64,000 bases of DNA from Chlamydoabsidia padenii (Eukaryota; Mucoromycota; Mucoromycetes; Mucorales; Cunninghamellaceae), in assembly GCA_025330725.1 (NCBI GenBank), contig JAIWND010000029.1, positions 294,183-358,182 on the forward strand. The letters are read 5' to 3'. Position 1 is the stretch's first letter; the number at the start of each line of letters is the position of its first letter. This document shows, piece after piece, positions 23,067-34,619 of the stretch. A program made the position numbers and the translations under genes. The notes below the pieces were generated by a model that was given only the letters and a program-made list of their open reading frames with translations, was not told where the DNA came from and searched no databases.

Positions 23067-24835
23067 TCATGATTCTTTGGACACAATTTTTTCGGCCATC
23101 ATTGCTACAATGGCTGCACCTACAATACGAGAGTGTTTGACAATACCAACAGACAGTTTAGAGGCCACTTGTTCAGGAATCAGTTCCTTTAGAGTTGAGC
23201 ATACCCGAGGATGGAAGGATGGATAGTCTTCATATATACTACCACTGATAGCTACACACAAAAGGAGGAGGAGGAGGAAGAAGAAAAAATAAAGAGAGAG
23301 AGAGAGAGAGTAAGTGAGCTGATGCCAAAAGAGATTACAAATGTTAAAGACTTACATATAGTACATCCACCATCATCATCATCTTTGGATCCCTCTTTGG
23401 ATCCCTCTTTGGATCCAGAACCAGGTGCTGACCTGGTCATATGTTGCACTACAGCAGCAATAGCCGTCCCTAGCAGAAGTGCCGCCCTAGTACCAACCAA
23501 TTCGCATATCCTTTTGACGATTTCCCGATCCGCTAAAGATGTCTTTGACAAGTTCATCATATCCTCCAGTATGGTCCGCGTATCATTCAATTCAGATGAT
23601 TGATCCACTTCGCAAACGTACATATAGCTGGTATCAAAGCCGTAAGGGGTATTAAGTATGCTGGAAGATTCGCCACCAAAGAGCAAGTCGCGATCCACCA
23701 GGTGTATTAAAATATTGCGCACGATTTCACCAAGAAAGATTCCCGCCGTCATTTTTTCAAACACATGGAATTGAGGGTTGATGGATTCGCGATCCAGTTT
23801 CCGATCGAACCAGGTACAAGGTAGAGTCCGCCTGGATGAGCCAAAGTTTCCCCATTCTGTATTAATGATCATTTCCGCATTTTTTGAAGCTGTACTGTGC
23901 ATTCGTAGTTTGGTGACATTCCGAGTGACATCGTAGTAGGCGCAATTCGTTCCCAAGCTATGTACAATACCGACTCGTGTTGATGGATGTTGGTAAGCAT
24001 GTGCAAGTAAGGTACAAACCGAATCTATAGAGAGAGAGAAGAGAAAAGAAAAAAGTTTAGCGCGTGTAATTAAGTTGGTCGTGTTGTCTTTTTACCGTTT
24101 GCTATGGCAACAATTTCGACCGGTAGGTCTTTCAAACGGACCCGTTCATGCATTAATTGGACAATATCAACCCCCACACCATTTGGATAACTGAAGCCAT
24201 AACCTAGGGATAATAACATGCCACTGTTCAGCCCAGTCTGTCTGATTGCAAACCCAAAAGATACCGCCATAGAGTATACCGTTTGATCTTGAGTGCCCAC
24301 ACGCGCAAGAAAATCGGAGATGCATTCCACAATGAAATCTACCAGCACCGTAAAATCATCTCCGCTTGTCAGATCTTGAGGAATCTTGTATTGGAATTGG
24401 TTGATCGCCAGTTTGCCTTGATCCCCTTTTAACTTTACTTGGCAAGCGTAGATATCCAGTCCAGCTATTTCAAGGGCCAAGTAAGTACCTTTTTCGTCCC
24501 CAGTCGGTCGTCCTAGTTAAAAGAGTTAAAAGAAGAGTCAGTATATAATATTTTATAGGTAATTATCCCTTACCAGTAACAAAAGTAGGAATCATGTTTA
24601 GATCACTTGAACGGTCGTCAAGAAGGCCAGCTTTGAGTTCTTTATCAAAAGAATCTAAAACGAGTATCAAAGTCGACCTGTTCAAAGAAAACATTTGTTG
24701 TAGTTCCATCATGACAAGTTGTTGTTGTTCGTTTACATGTTCAAGTCGCTCCAAGTGTTGCATTGTGAGTGAATGTAGTGAGTGAGTGTCCATGGACGAG
24801 TCATGTTCAATGTCTGTTGCTTCAGTGGAATTCAT
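23067..24835 (-). CDS. hexokinase-like protein with altered catalytic loops
   Basis: Four exons (24835-24574, 24512-24096, 24024-23356, 23251-23067) give 510 residues. Hexokinase landmarks are present: ANDSVCTLLA, which keeps the catalytic-base Asp after exon joining, NTEWGNFG, and DRESINPQFHVFEKMTAGIFLGE. Other key parts differ. The phosphate-1 loop, normally DLGGTN, reads ALEIAGLD. The stretch after FSYP, which normally carries the sugar-binding W-T-K-G-F, is shortened (FSYPNGVGVDIVQLMHE). The adenosine-side GTGVN-type motif is SLGTNCAY and DGS-type is SISGS. Low-complexity insert GSKEGSKEGSKDDDD lies near residue 440. Catalysis is doubtful; a regulatory or sensor role like other non-catalytic fungal hexokinases is possible. 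Confidence 0.8.
23380..23418 (-). repeat. 12-bp coding repeat in hexokinase-like gene
   Basis: Three copies of a 12-bp unit (GGATCCCTCTTT on the plus strand) encode G-S-K-E / G-S-K-E / G-S-K in the hexokinase-like protein, next to a (CAT)n run encoding Asp. Confidence 0.85.
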
Positions 24836-25950
24836 GTAGTCGTGATCCGGATAATCGTTTATGGGAGATAACAATTGAGTCAACGGAATTTGTAGACAAT
24901 GGGAAGGAATGGGAGGTAAAAAGTAAGTATAATGGAATGGCACCAAAGCTGCTGGTAAAATGATATGATGTGGAAAGAAAAGGGAAATAAAAATCAAAAA
25001 AAGTAAAATAACCCGCTCGAAATAAACTTTCTTTTTTTCCCGTCCTTTCCATCGGGTCCCCCACACACTGGAAATTTATTTCATACCCCGCCAACGCTCT
25101 CACACACACAAAGCATGATCTGGGATCAGGGTAAGGTAAATAAAGGGTTCTACTTTACTTTTGATCACATTGAGTGAATGGTAGTTTAAGAAAGAAAATA
25201 TGCACGTAACCCTATTAGGATAATAAGCATGAATTGACAGCAAAAAAAAAAAAGCAAGTTACAATGACTGGTCAGACTACATGGCTATTTTTATTACTCA
25301 TCACAACAGATGCTTAATACGAACAGTGATACAAGCAGTGATACAAGCAGTAACTACCAACGTGCTTTTGTTACACGAATCAATCGAAATTGGAAAAGGA
25401 GGGAAGTTAACTCTGATCACATCTACAGCCAATGACGTGATGGGTCAAAAAGTGAAGCGTTCAACCCATTGATCCAATTGTGCATTCAAAAAGAAACTAC
25501 TCATCTAGCAATAGTAGAAAGTCCTTCTAGTGCCAATAAAGCAAGTTTTGCTTTAGACCTAATTTAATAAGATTTCATTATGCAAATATATTTTCAAATC
25601 CCGCCGATTTCGTTGCTGCTTCCAATCAGTTAACAAGTCAGGCTGACGAATACACATATAAGAAAAGACAGACAGAAGACAAGGAGTTTTTTTTTTTTTT
25701 TTTTTCAAACAATGATAATGATGGTGATTTTATTTATTGGATATTGTAGTAAGTAGTAAAGGAAGGATTAAAAAAGGGGAGGGGTGGAGCCCATAAGTGG
25801 GTTCATAGACTATAACTAAAGAAATTATAACATAGATGGTAGATTAAGAGACCAAAGTTGGTAAAGTGGAGAAGAGGGGAGGGAATATGTTATAAATATA
25901 TATACATTCATACATACACGAGATAACCAATCATTGATGTACCGACTTGA
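24836..25950. other. gene-free spacer, about 1.1 kb
   Basis: Between the hexokinase-like 5' end and the DHA2 transporter 3' end. A weak CCCG-like site is at 25084-25093 (TACCCCGCCA). A strong one is at 25591-25605 (TTTTCAAATCCCGCC) with no obvious promoter nearby. Poly-T of about 22 is at 25686-25706. The imperfect repeat gtgatacaagcagtgatacaa is at 25325-25346. No coding region is supported. Confidence 0.55.
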
Positions 25951-28269
25951 TTATGATGCTGTTTCTTGCTTTTTTCGATCCCGTTCTTCATCTTCAGGTG
26001 TCCATAGATCATAGTGCTTGATAAAGACCACAGAAAGAAGAGCAATACCAGAAGCGATGGCGGCTAATAAAAAAGAAGAAGGGTTTGTTTGGTTTATCAT
26101 TTCCAATTGTCGAATCCACATCTTTTAGCCTTACCAAATATATAGATCTTGTCCAAAGATTGAACTGCCACAGTCTGTACCTGAATTCTAATAGCTCGAG
26201 GCAGGGCTTTAATGACATGGATGTTCTTGAGGGTAATGTGCATATTTAACCTATCCATGAGTTCCTTGAGTCCATGTGAGATGTTGAACCGGAAGATGGT
26301 TGCCGAAATACTGATACCAACAGCACCCCCGAGAATACGGAAGAATTGCCCATGAGAGGTAGCCAAGGACAGACTATTAAAATAAAAAAAGACGATGCGG
26401 TAAGTATCATCATTCCTATCACTTGTGTATTCAGTTCCTTCTTTCCCCCCCCCCGTTGTTTTTATACATTACTCTTTCTCCGCTGCTGCTGCTTGACCGG
26501 CCACCACAAACGATTGTTTACATAAACCCACACCGAGACCCATGATAGCCAAATACACATATTGATGCACCACATTCGAATCGACAGTAGAGGTTGATAA
26601 TAAAGCCGCGCCTATGACTGCAAAGCAACAGCCAGACCAAAGATAAATACGATAATAACCAGTCTTGGTAATCAGGATTCCAGAGAATAACCCCGCCGTC
26701 ACCGCCGATAAGAAGAAGGGCAAAAGTTCCAATGCAGACTGGACACCCGAATCACCACGCACGATTTGATAATGAAGAGGCACAAAGTAAAGGATGGCAT
26801 AGTCAGAAGCACTACCCATAAACTGAGCAACAAATACCGCCACGGTGGTTCGACAGGTCACCATGCGTCGAGGGAGTACCGGATTGTGTTTGATTAAGAA
26901 GACTTCGCTGAGCACAAACAAAACAAGGACAAACCCACCGACACTGAAGAGGATGAGGACGAGTGGTGTGGTCCATGATGATTCTTCACCACCGGTTTGT
27001 AAGGCAACAAGGACGCAGATGGCACCAGGCATTAATAAAAGAAGACTTCCATAATCCACTTGACGAAGTTGCACCGAGAGAGGTAGATCACTGGTTCGAT
27101 GAGTCATATACATGTCTCGTTGGAAAAAGACTACAATGATTATGATGGCTGTTATGCTGTTATACGTTGTCCAGTCATGTTGAGTGAATTAAAAGGAGAA
27201 TGTAGAAAAGGAAAAGGAAAAGAAAAAAAAAAAAAAAAAAGTCGGGAAGTGAGTGTGGGAGATAATGGGAGAGCGGGATTTGAAGTTTAACTTACCCAAT
27301 GAAAACGTTCATATAAAACGACCATCTTTTTTCAAAGTAAAGAAAAAAAAAAGTTAGCAATGATTACGCAATCAACAAGTCTTGTAAACTCACCTCCATA
27401 AATTGGCATCAGCAAAAGCACCTCCTATCAAAGGGCCAGCTACTGTGGCTGTTCCAAGTGCTACACCAAGAATACCTTGATATTTTGCTGCCGTGAAAAA
27501 AAAAATCATGCAGATGAGTCAGCGGGATTTAAATAGTTTACCCAAAAAAGAAAGCTTACCTCTGTCTCTTACAGAGACAACATCAGTGACAATGATCAAT
27601 ACCACAGTAATAAGTCCAGCTCCACCAATACCCTGAACAGCTACATGGTTATGAAAAGAAAGTGAGAATCAATATGGTGAGGAAAACCAATGCATCCTAC
27701 CTCTGGACATGATAAGCATGAACATGCTTGTAGACAGACCACAAAGTACACTTCCCAATAGAAATACAACAATAGCAATCAAGTAGACAATCTTGTGACC
27801 ACTACAAAAGATGTATGTGTTAAGAGAGAGAGAAATTGATGAAGACAAAGGACTGAGAAAACAGGGAGAAGATAGGAAGAAAAGGAGAACTTACATTATA
27901 TCGGCAAAGATACCATACATTGGCTGAAATCCACTCATCGTCAAAAGATAAGATGATCCAACCCATCCGATGTCATTGGTGGCATTGAATTCTGCAGATA
28001 TCTGTCCCAAAGCGGTAATCACAATCGTTTGATCTAAAGCCGCCATGAAGAACCCTAGAATAAGACTATGGTAGTACAAGATGTAAGCGTGAGGATCATG
28101 TTGATAGGAAGGGGAGGGGGGAAAAGGGCGGTTTATTTTACCCTGAAAAGACCAAAACGAATCGTGCGTTTGATATTTTTGGCTCTTGGATGAACTCGGT
28201 CTGAGATTCAAAATCGACACTCGATTTCTCGGATTCATACTGTAAAGATTCTTTTGTATCATGTTCCAT
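25951..28269 (-). CDS. DHA2-family MFS drug:H+ antiporter (14 TM)
   Basis: Nine exons (28269-28142, 28065-27895, 27801-27701, 27640-27560, 27487-27394, 27325-27296, 27156-26473, 26373-26135, 26063-25951) give 546 residues. Family motifs are GLILGFFMAALDQTIV in TM1, the loop2-3 region IIGHKIVY, RGAVQGIGGAGLI in TM4, and GVALGTATVAGPLIGGAF, the antiporter motif C of TM5. Later helices include FVAQFMGSASDYAILYFVPLHYQ. DHA2 proteins export drugs, siderophores or amino acids at the plasma or vacuolar membrane; the substrate cannot be read here. The 30-bp exon 6 is a microexon. Two introns carry copies of the CCCG element (27272-27286, 27521-27534). Confidence 0.88.
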
Positions 28270-29750
28270 CTTTGATATAATGTCAATTACTGATAGTTTC
28301 TAGTTTTGATTATAGGTAAAATCGACAGTAGAAGGAGAAGAGAAAAAGAAAAAGAAAAAGAGAAAGAAGAAACACTTGTTAAAGTCCTCGTTATATTTTG
28401 GCAGGAGCATCATAAAATTAAGGAGAGGTAATCGTATAGAAGAAAAATCCATTCTACTTTTCAAAACCCGCCGGAATCAAATATTCTTACTACTGGTTGT
28501 GGCACGAGATATAGGAGTATTTGATTTGTCGACTCCCCTTTTAAAGAAAACTCATTGTTCATCACCCTATATTATAATTGCACAAGATTTTATAATCAAG
28601 GTGAAATCATTATCGATACACCGATCTGTGAAAAAGTGTACTTTTCTTTGCTATCGACTAGTATGTATGTTTGATCTGTCTTTTAAAAAAAGAAAAGTAA
28701 ATGAGCATAATTCGATCTGCATTACCATATATCAAGATGAGGGAGGAAAGAAGTAAATGTTCATGCACACGTCCCTTGTTTTCTAAAGAGATTCAATGTT
28801 TTGGAATGGAAGTGATGTTTACTTTGATCAATGTGAGTTAGATGTTTACCGTTATAAACGTACGAACATGAGACAAATCATTTTTCATGGAAAGGGTGTC
28901 GGGATTTTAAAATATCCTTGTGGAGCTCAAATACAATACTGTAATCGTAAAGTTATAGTTTACTCTGTATGTAAATGCTCCACGATTTGACATACCACAG
29001 TTGTTATGCTTTAGGGGTCATCCTCCTTAATTTTATCTCTTTATTATATGCGTCTTATTAACGGAATCATCATCACCTATTCAAACAATGACATAGACCC
29101 CCCTCCTCATGTCTTTTTTGGGAAAAAAAATTGTGCATGATCGGGTTTTAAACCCCGTTTTTTTTAAATGGAGTAAAAGTGAAATGACTCCCGTTGGTTA
29201 AACTCTTCACACCTACATTAGAATTTGCTTATCCTTTACAACAATAATGCATTCTTTTATCATATAATGGCTCATGCAACATCAAAAGTATATTGTGAAT
29301 TAGATTCCTACTATGGGGAGTTACCCAAATTGAGAAACTCCGCTCAGTGATCTTTAATGCGAGCATTAAAGGGTTGATAATAGCAATTGACGATATGTAG
29401 AGGCAAAAAAATCAAATCAAAAAGGGGTCTCAACTAGTGAGGTGGGAAAGATATGGGCATGAAGGGAAATGGGCATGGCATAGAATAGAGTGAAGAAAGA
29501 AATGCGTAGGGTTTGGTGAGAATTGATGTGTAGTCGAATTCCACCAGTATTATACTCCCTCTAAACTAATCCACAAGAAACAGCAATTTTGGATCATCAC
29601 ATGTCGTCGATCCCTTTGTCTTTATATGCTTGAACTTGTGAAATCTTATTTTCAACTCCCGACAATGAGGGGTAGTGGCTTTGCATGGCTGATTTATAAT
29701 TTTTGGGCACTTGTCAATTTTTCTCTTTTTATCATCTTTATCAACAATAG
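28270..29750. other. gene-free spacer with four CCCG elements, about 1.5 kb
   Basis: A large divergent spacer between the DHA2 gene (-) and the Trf4-like gene (+). CCCG elements occur at 28458-28472 (190 bp from the DHA2 start), 28898-28912, 29140-29157 (perfect facing pair ATCGGGTTTTAAACCCCG) and 29649-29663 (88 bp from the Trf4 start). The open frame at 28376-28756 (+) has no family features and is not called. Confidence 0.55.
29140..29157. promoter_or_regulatory. palindromic CCCG element pair
   Basis: ATCGGGTTTTAAACCCCG: two elements overlap head to head around a shared TTTTAAA core, giving CGGGTTTTAAACCCCG. It suggests each single element may be a half-site. Confidence 0.5.
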
Positions 29751-31728
29751 ATGGGCAAAACTGACAGACCTTCAGAAGGTCATCGACGAAGAGGAGACAA
29801 GGAACGACAATTCGGTTTCGACTTTAACAGCTCCACTAATCGCCATACGAAAAAGAAAACTGAATCGAAAGCCAAGAAACAAAAAAGGAATCACAAAAAG
29901 AAGAACGCCAACGACAAAAGGAATAGCAACAAAGGCAGCACCAACAAAAGCACCTCAAACAACCCTATTATTATATCGGAAGACGAAGATTCCTACGGTG
30001 ACGAGGATAACTCTATTTACGGCTCTATTGATTCTGACGTTCAAGTTATCAGTGATGATGATGATAATGATGACACGAACAAAAAAAGTAAGTACCCTCT
30101 CTCTAACCCAACATTGAACACCTCTAATCAATCTTATTATATAATATAGCTGAAGAAGATTATATTGCACTCAACTTGTCTGAAGAAAACGATACCAATT
30201 CAACAGACAGCTCAAGCACTCACAATCAACAACGTGGAAGAAAGCGACAACGGGAAGACGATGTATACAATGAAAACGATGATGATGATGAGGGAAATGA
30301 TCTGACCCACCTCTACCCCTGGTGGCAACCATACTCTGGACGACCAGAAAACAGGTAATGCAAACAATAAATGTGTTGTTGAACCAAGGATACTTACCAT
30401 GTGTAACTTTTTTGATTCCCTTTTAGGCTTCAAGCGGAAGTGGAACACTTTGTCGATTACCTTCAACCTTTAAAACATGAAATACTCTTACGACATTATC
30501 TCATACACAAAATTCGATACATCATTCAAGAACAATGGCCAGATGCTGAAGTCCAAGTATTTGGCAGCTTCAAAACGAACACATTCTTACCCGACAGGTA
30601 ATCATAACAGTGGGGGCGAGTGACAAGTGGATAGGACTAACATTCTCTTTCTTTATTTAGTGACATGGATTTGGCAGTGACTCTTCCTGTTTATCAAGGC
30701 AATTCTACTTTATACGCATTAGCCAGAGACTTGAAACAGGCGGGAGCATGCTTGGGCTCACCTGAAGTCATCGCATCAGCATCGGTAAGAAGACAAGGGG
30801 TGCGGGGATAAAAAAAAAGGTATTGGAACTGATCTGTCTTTTTTTTTTTTTAAGGTACCTGTCATCAAATTTGTGGAATCACTGACACATATAAAGGTGG
30901 ATATCATTATCAGCTCTAGAAATGGGGTAGAATGTGCTGAATATGTATCAGAGGTCCTCGATCAATACCCTGGTGCTAGAAAATTGACTTTGATAGTGAA
31001 ACACATGGTGGCTCTTCGAAATTTGAATGAAGTCTTTACTGGTGGCATTGGAGGTTTTGGTCTGGTTTGTATGGTGATCAGTTTCTTACAGGTAAAGAAG
31101 AACACACTATCCATCTAATATGTTACTAACTATACCTTTTTAATTTAGATGCACCCCAAAGTGGCATCTGGTATGATCGATCCTGAAAAGAATCTTGGTG
31201 TACTACTCTTGGACTTTTTACAACTTTATGGTATCCAATTCGCGATCGGCAGTGTCGGTATATCGGTGGTAGGATCAGGATCATATTACTATCAGGTAAA
31301 GAAGAAGAGGAGGAGGAGGAAAAAGTGGATTACTCTTCAGGTATACTCATTACTTTTGATCTATTTAGCGAAGCTTTTGTAGACGAAAAGGACGACCGAT
31401 CTTTTCCATAGAAGACCCTCTGGATTCAAGTAATGACATTGGCAGCAAATCATTCAACGCAGTGGCGGTGGTCAAATTATTCCGGAATGCATATCTCACC
31501 ACATTCACAAAAACCCTAAATGTCGTGGCCAAGAGTCGTGGCGGAAAAGGCAAGAATCGGTCTTCTTTTACATCAAATGACACCAACTCTAGCCTTTTAT
31601 CATCTGGTATTGCGATGATCCCTGAAACAATGATAAATCAACGAAGTCTAATGCAACAAGTGTATTCGTCTCGAAGGTGGAAGCATGAACCGGCGTCAAA
31701 CTCATTTGATTGGAATATGGCTGTCTAG
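29751..31728 (+). CDS. TRF4: non-canonical poly(A) polymerase, Trf4/Cid14 (PAPD5/7) type
   Basis: Seven exons (29751-30087, 30150-30354, 30427-30597, 30661-30784, 30855-31091, 31149-31295, 31369-31728) give 526 residues. The N-terminal 180 residues are highly charged with K-rich and acidic (DDDDNDD) stretches. The nucleotidyltransferase core starts at HLYPWWQPYSGRPENR. It has GSFKTNTFLPDSDMDLAV (G-S plus D-x-D metal site) and the third carboxylate in HIKVDIIIS. The central domain NLGVLLLDFLQLYG is the PAP-associated signature. Trf4-type enzymes, in the TRAMP complex with an Air zinc-knuckle protein and Mtr4, add short A-tails that mark nuclear RNAs for the exosome. Lack of an RNA-recognition motif fits the family. 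Confidence 0.9.
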
Positions 31729-32919
31729 TTTGTAGTTATAGTTTGATTCTTTTTTTTTTACCCCTGCCCTCTCCCCCCTCCCACCACATTATCTTTAATT
31801 AGCTGTATATATATATCTAACATCACTAGCTTCTATTGAAATTACATATCCTTTTTGTCTTTTAATTAGCAACTTGATAAAATAAAGTAGATTGATTTTT
31901 ATTTATTGTGGCAATATGTGATGTATACAGTACTTGAATGGATTTGCATATAATGTAGCCAGCATACACATAAATAAAAAGAGACCCCTCGTACATAAAC
32001 AGGATGAGATAATGGATGATTTGCATCATTGTTATTTCAATTCCCGCTAGTCCTGCTCGGATTAGAAAGGTTCACTGTCAACTGATGCTAATGGTCAAGG
32101 TAGCTGTAATTATATCAAGTTGTATGCCCAAAACACTTTACTCGAGAAGCCAAGCACTCATTCTCTTATGTCTGTCAGGTCAAAGATCAAGATGGTTGTG
32201 AATTGATGATGAATGAGCTCTCGTATAAAAACCAATATCGAAAAAGAAAAAATATTTTCGAATCCCGCTTAGCCTCGTTCATAGTCAAATTCAAAGATAT
32301 GCTCGGCGCACAGAATCTTGGAAGAGCACTACAAACTCAATGGTTAACTGATGCTAATGATTAAAGTGGCCATGTGGATACTATGGTATATTTCCAACAT
32401 ACGTTACCGCAAAATTCAAGCACCAAGACCCTTATGTCAGTCTGTCCAAGTTTGCGATGACTTTACCTGTCCTTTGCGACGAAGATTATTTTATTTTTTC
32501 TAGAGGGAAGGAAACTTCATTTTCAAACGCCGAATACCAAACTTCCGTGCGTCTACAATTCCCCAAATTCAAGATGACCACTGCTCACTTCATATTCATA
32601 CACCTCATTGATAAAGTGGATGTGACTTTTTGTTCATCTGCAAAATTATCTAGCTTTGTTTAGCGCAAATACTTGGCTCAAACACCGGCCCATTATATCT
32701 TTAGCTTGACCTGATCAACATAACGATCCTGGCTTGACGGGGTTTCAACTATGTTTATTCAAGTGAAAAGGGACAATCATGCAAAGATTAACAAATAGTC
32801 ATCAAAACACATCAAGTATAATAATAACCCCCACTCCAACTTTATTAAGTAACCAACCAATTAGAGAGTAAACTATTCCACAAACATCTATTCTATTATT
32901 TATTTTAAAATAATCTATT
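31729..32919. other. gene-free convergent spacer with duplicated blocks
   Basis: Between the convergent 3' ends of the Trf4-like (+) and PLP-homeostasis (-) genes, so no promoter is expected. Yet CCCG elements occur at 32035-32048, 32255-32269 and 32736-32749, with a degenerate one at 32521-32533. Diverged duplicated blocks follow the first two (see repeat entry). No coding region is supported. Confidence 0.55.
32035..32460. repeat. diverged spacer duplication, two units
   Basis: Unit A (about 32035-32200) and unit B (about 32255-32460) each start with a CCCG element. Each then carries GTYAACTGATGCTAATG (32077 and 32343) and, exactly 74 bp later, CAAGCAC (32151 and 32417) followed by CTTATGTC. 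Colinear spacing and shared words support an old duplication or two copies of a degenerate dispersed repeat. Confidence 0.6.
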
Positions 32920-34038
32920 CTATTTCTTTGGTCTTGCTCCAAAGATAGTAGTTCCCACCCGAATATTAGTCGATCCAGCTTGAAGTGCTTGAAGATAGTC
33001 CCCTGACATGCCCATACTAAGTTCCAAATCCAATCCAGGCATCAAGTTTTCTGTTGTCTTTTTGCAGTCCACCAGACACTAAAAGAAAAGAGTCAAGAAG
33101 AAGAAGAAGAAAAGAGTAGGTTGGTTAGTGGCGTTCTTCATCCAGTTCGAAAACCACCTACCTCGAAATCAGGATTTGTTTCAGAAGGATCCCGTCCAAA
33201 CATCCCAATAGTCATCAGTCCGTTTAATTTGAGTTGAGGGCAATTGGCTTGAATGTGTTGACAAACTTGAGTACATTCTTCAGGTAACACACCGCTTTTC
33301 GCATCTTCCCTGCTGGTATTCACCTGGACAAAGACGTTTAAAGGTTGCTTCCGGTCGCAAGAGATGCATGCTTTGTTCAAGGTGTCGGCTATTTTGATGC
33401 TGTCTACTGTTTCTACTGCATACAAATTAGGAATAGCTAGTCAATGTTAAATACAAAGGTGGTAAGTAGCGAGATCTAGTATCCATAGTACATCATTTGA
33501 CTTGTTTTACCTGCTATAGTCTTGCATTTGTTGCTTTGTAAATGACCGATAAAGTGCCACTGGATATCTTCGGGAAGCTACAATATAATAACAGCAACAA
33601 CAACAACAAAAGGAACGAGATGGTTAACGAGTGATGAGGAAGGATAAAGCAATGTCCAACAGGTCATTTATATCTTTTCTTACCTTTGCGCTTTTATCGA
33701 CAAGCTCTTTCACCTAATAGAATAGAATTAGTGGTTTGAGTATTGGTCAACTTTTTTTCTTTTGATATAGCCTTACATAGTTTTCGCCAAAATGTCTTTG
33801 ACCAGTTTCATAGACATACATTAGATCTTCAGCAGGCTTGTACTTGCTTACTGCCACCAGTCGAGCCTAAACATTAAGAGATGTACACAGAGGGAAGAAA
33901 GAATGTTATTCTAGTTGGTGTACCAGTTTATTGAATGTTACTTTTTGTTACCTTTTCATGATGAGGGACAGTGGCCATCGCAGCTTTGACGTCGCAAATG
34001 TTTTGAGAGAGTTCAAGTTTACGTTGTTGATCTGCCAT
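32920..34038 (-). CDS. pyridoxal phosphate homeostasis protein (YggS/PLPBP family)
   Basis: Six exons (34038-33952, about 33867-33778, 33713-33684, 33577-33511, 33415-33162, 33078-32920) give 228 residues, a typical length. The fold is an alanine-racemase-like TIM barrel that binds PLP. ARLVAVSKYKP carries the PLP Schiff-base lysine. FGENYVKELVDK, WHFIGHLQSNK, VNTSREDAKSG, GLMTIGMFG, LSMGMSGDY and IRVGTTIFG are all standard family motifs. It has no known enzymatic activity and buffers free PLP in cytosol or mitochondria. Yeast Ybl036c is the counterpart. A CCCG element lies 115-130 bp upstream. Confidence 0.93.
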
Positions 34039-34096
34039 GTTGTATTGGGTGCTTTGGATAGAGTATTATCAATCAAAGTAAAAATAAAAGCGAAAG

Positions 34097-34135
<39 letters not shown>

Positions 34136-34619
34136 GTTCAATGGAGATTGAATTTCAAATCCCGCCCATCACCAAACTGTAATGCACTTTCTCCCCATGC
34201 ACATAAAGTGTTGCACAAAATAGGGATAAGTGTCATCAAAAATATACAAAAAGCATACATATATGTTGGGAGAATGGACCCCCAGCTATCTGATTGTAAG
34301 ATTCAGTCTGTATTAGAGTTCATCTTGGTATCTTGACGAGGAGTATTCGCACTGTTTAGTCTCGCTAGCATTTCAAGCGTTAAAATAACTATTTATTATG
34401 AGAGTCCAAAGTATATCAAACTAATTCTATATAAAGCCCATGGGCGATAAGGTAGTAAAATACTTTGATATAAGTGTACATAATGAGCCGGCACCGACAT
34501 AAATGTGGTTGTTAATTAATTAATCAATGGATCAAACATAAAGCTTTATTAAATGTATTATTAACAAAGGTAACATAACAATGTATGGTATATAAAAATA
34601 TAAATCTAACTATCTGCTA
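34039..34619. other. spacer with poly-A tract
   Basis: Contains the promoter side of the PLP protein gene, with poly-A of about 27 at 34100-34126 and CCCG element ATTTCAAATCCCGCC at 34152-34166. The rest is the 3' flank of the dihydrofolate synthase. No gene seen. Confidence 0.6.

Noticed and set aside
23211..23603. 130-residue plus-strand frame in the hexokinase-like gene
   Set aside because: It overlaps conserved hexokinase exons on the other strand and shows repeat-driven composition only.
28376..28756. 126-residue plus-strand frame in the spacer after the DHA2 gene
   Set aside because: It has no recognisable motif, AT-driven composition, and spans a CCCG promoter element.
29626..30117. 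163-residue frame overlapping the Trf4 first exon in another frame
   Set aside because: The alternative frame starting at 29751 continues through six introns into a canonical poly(A) polymerase.
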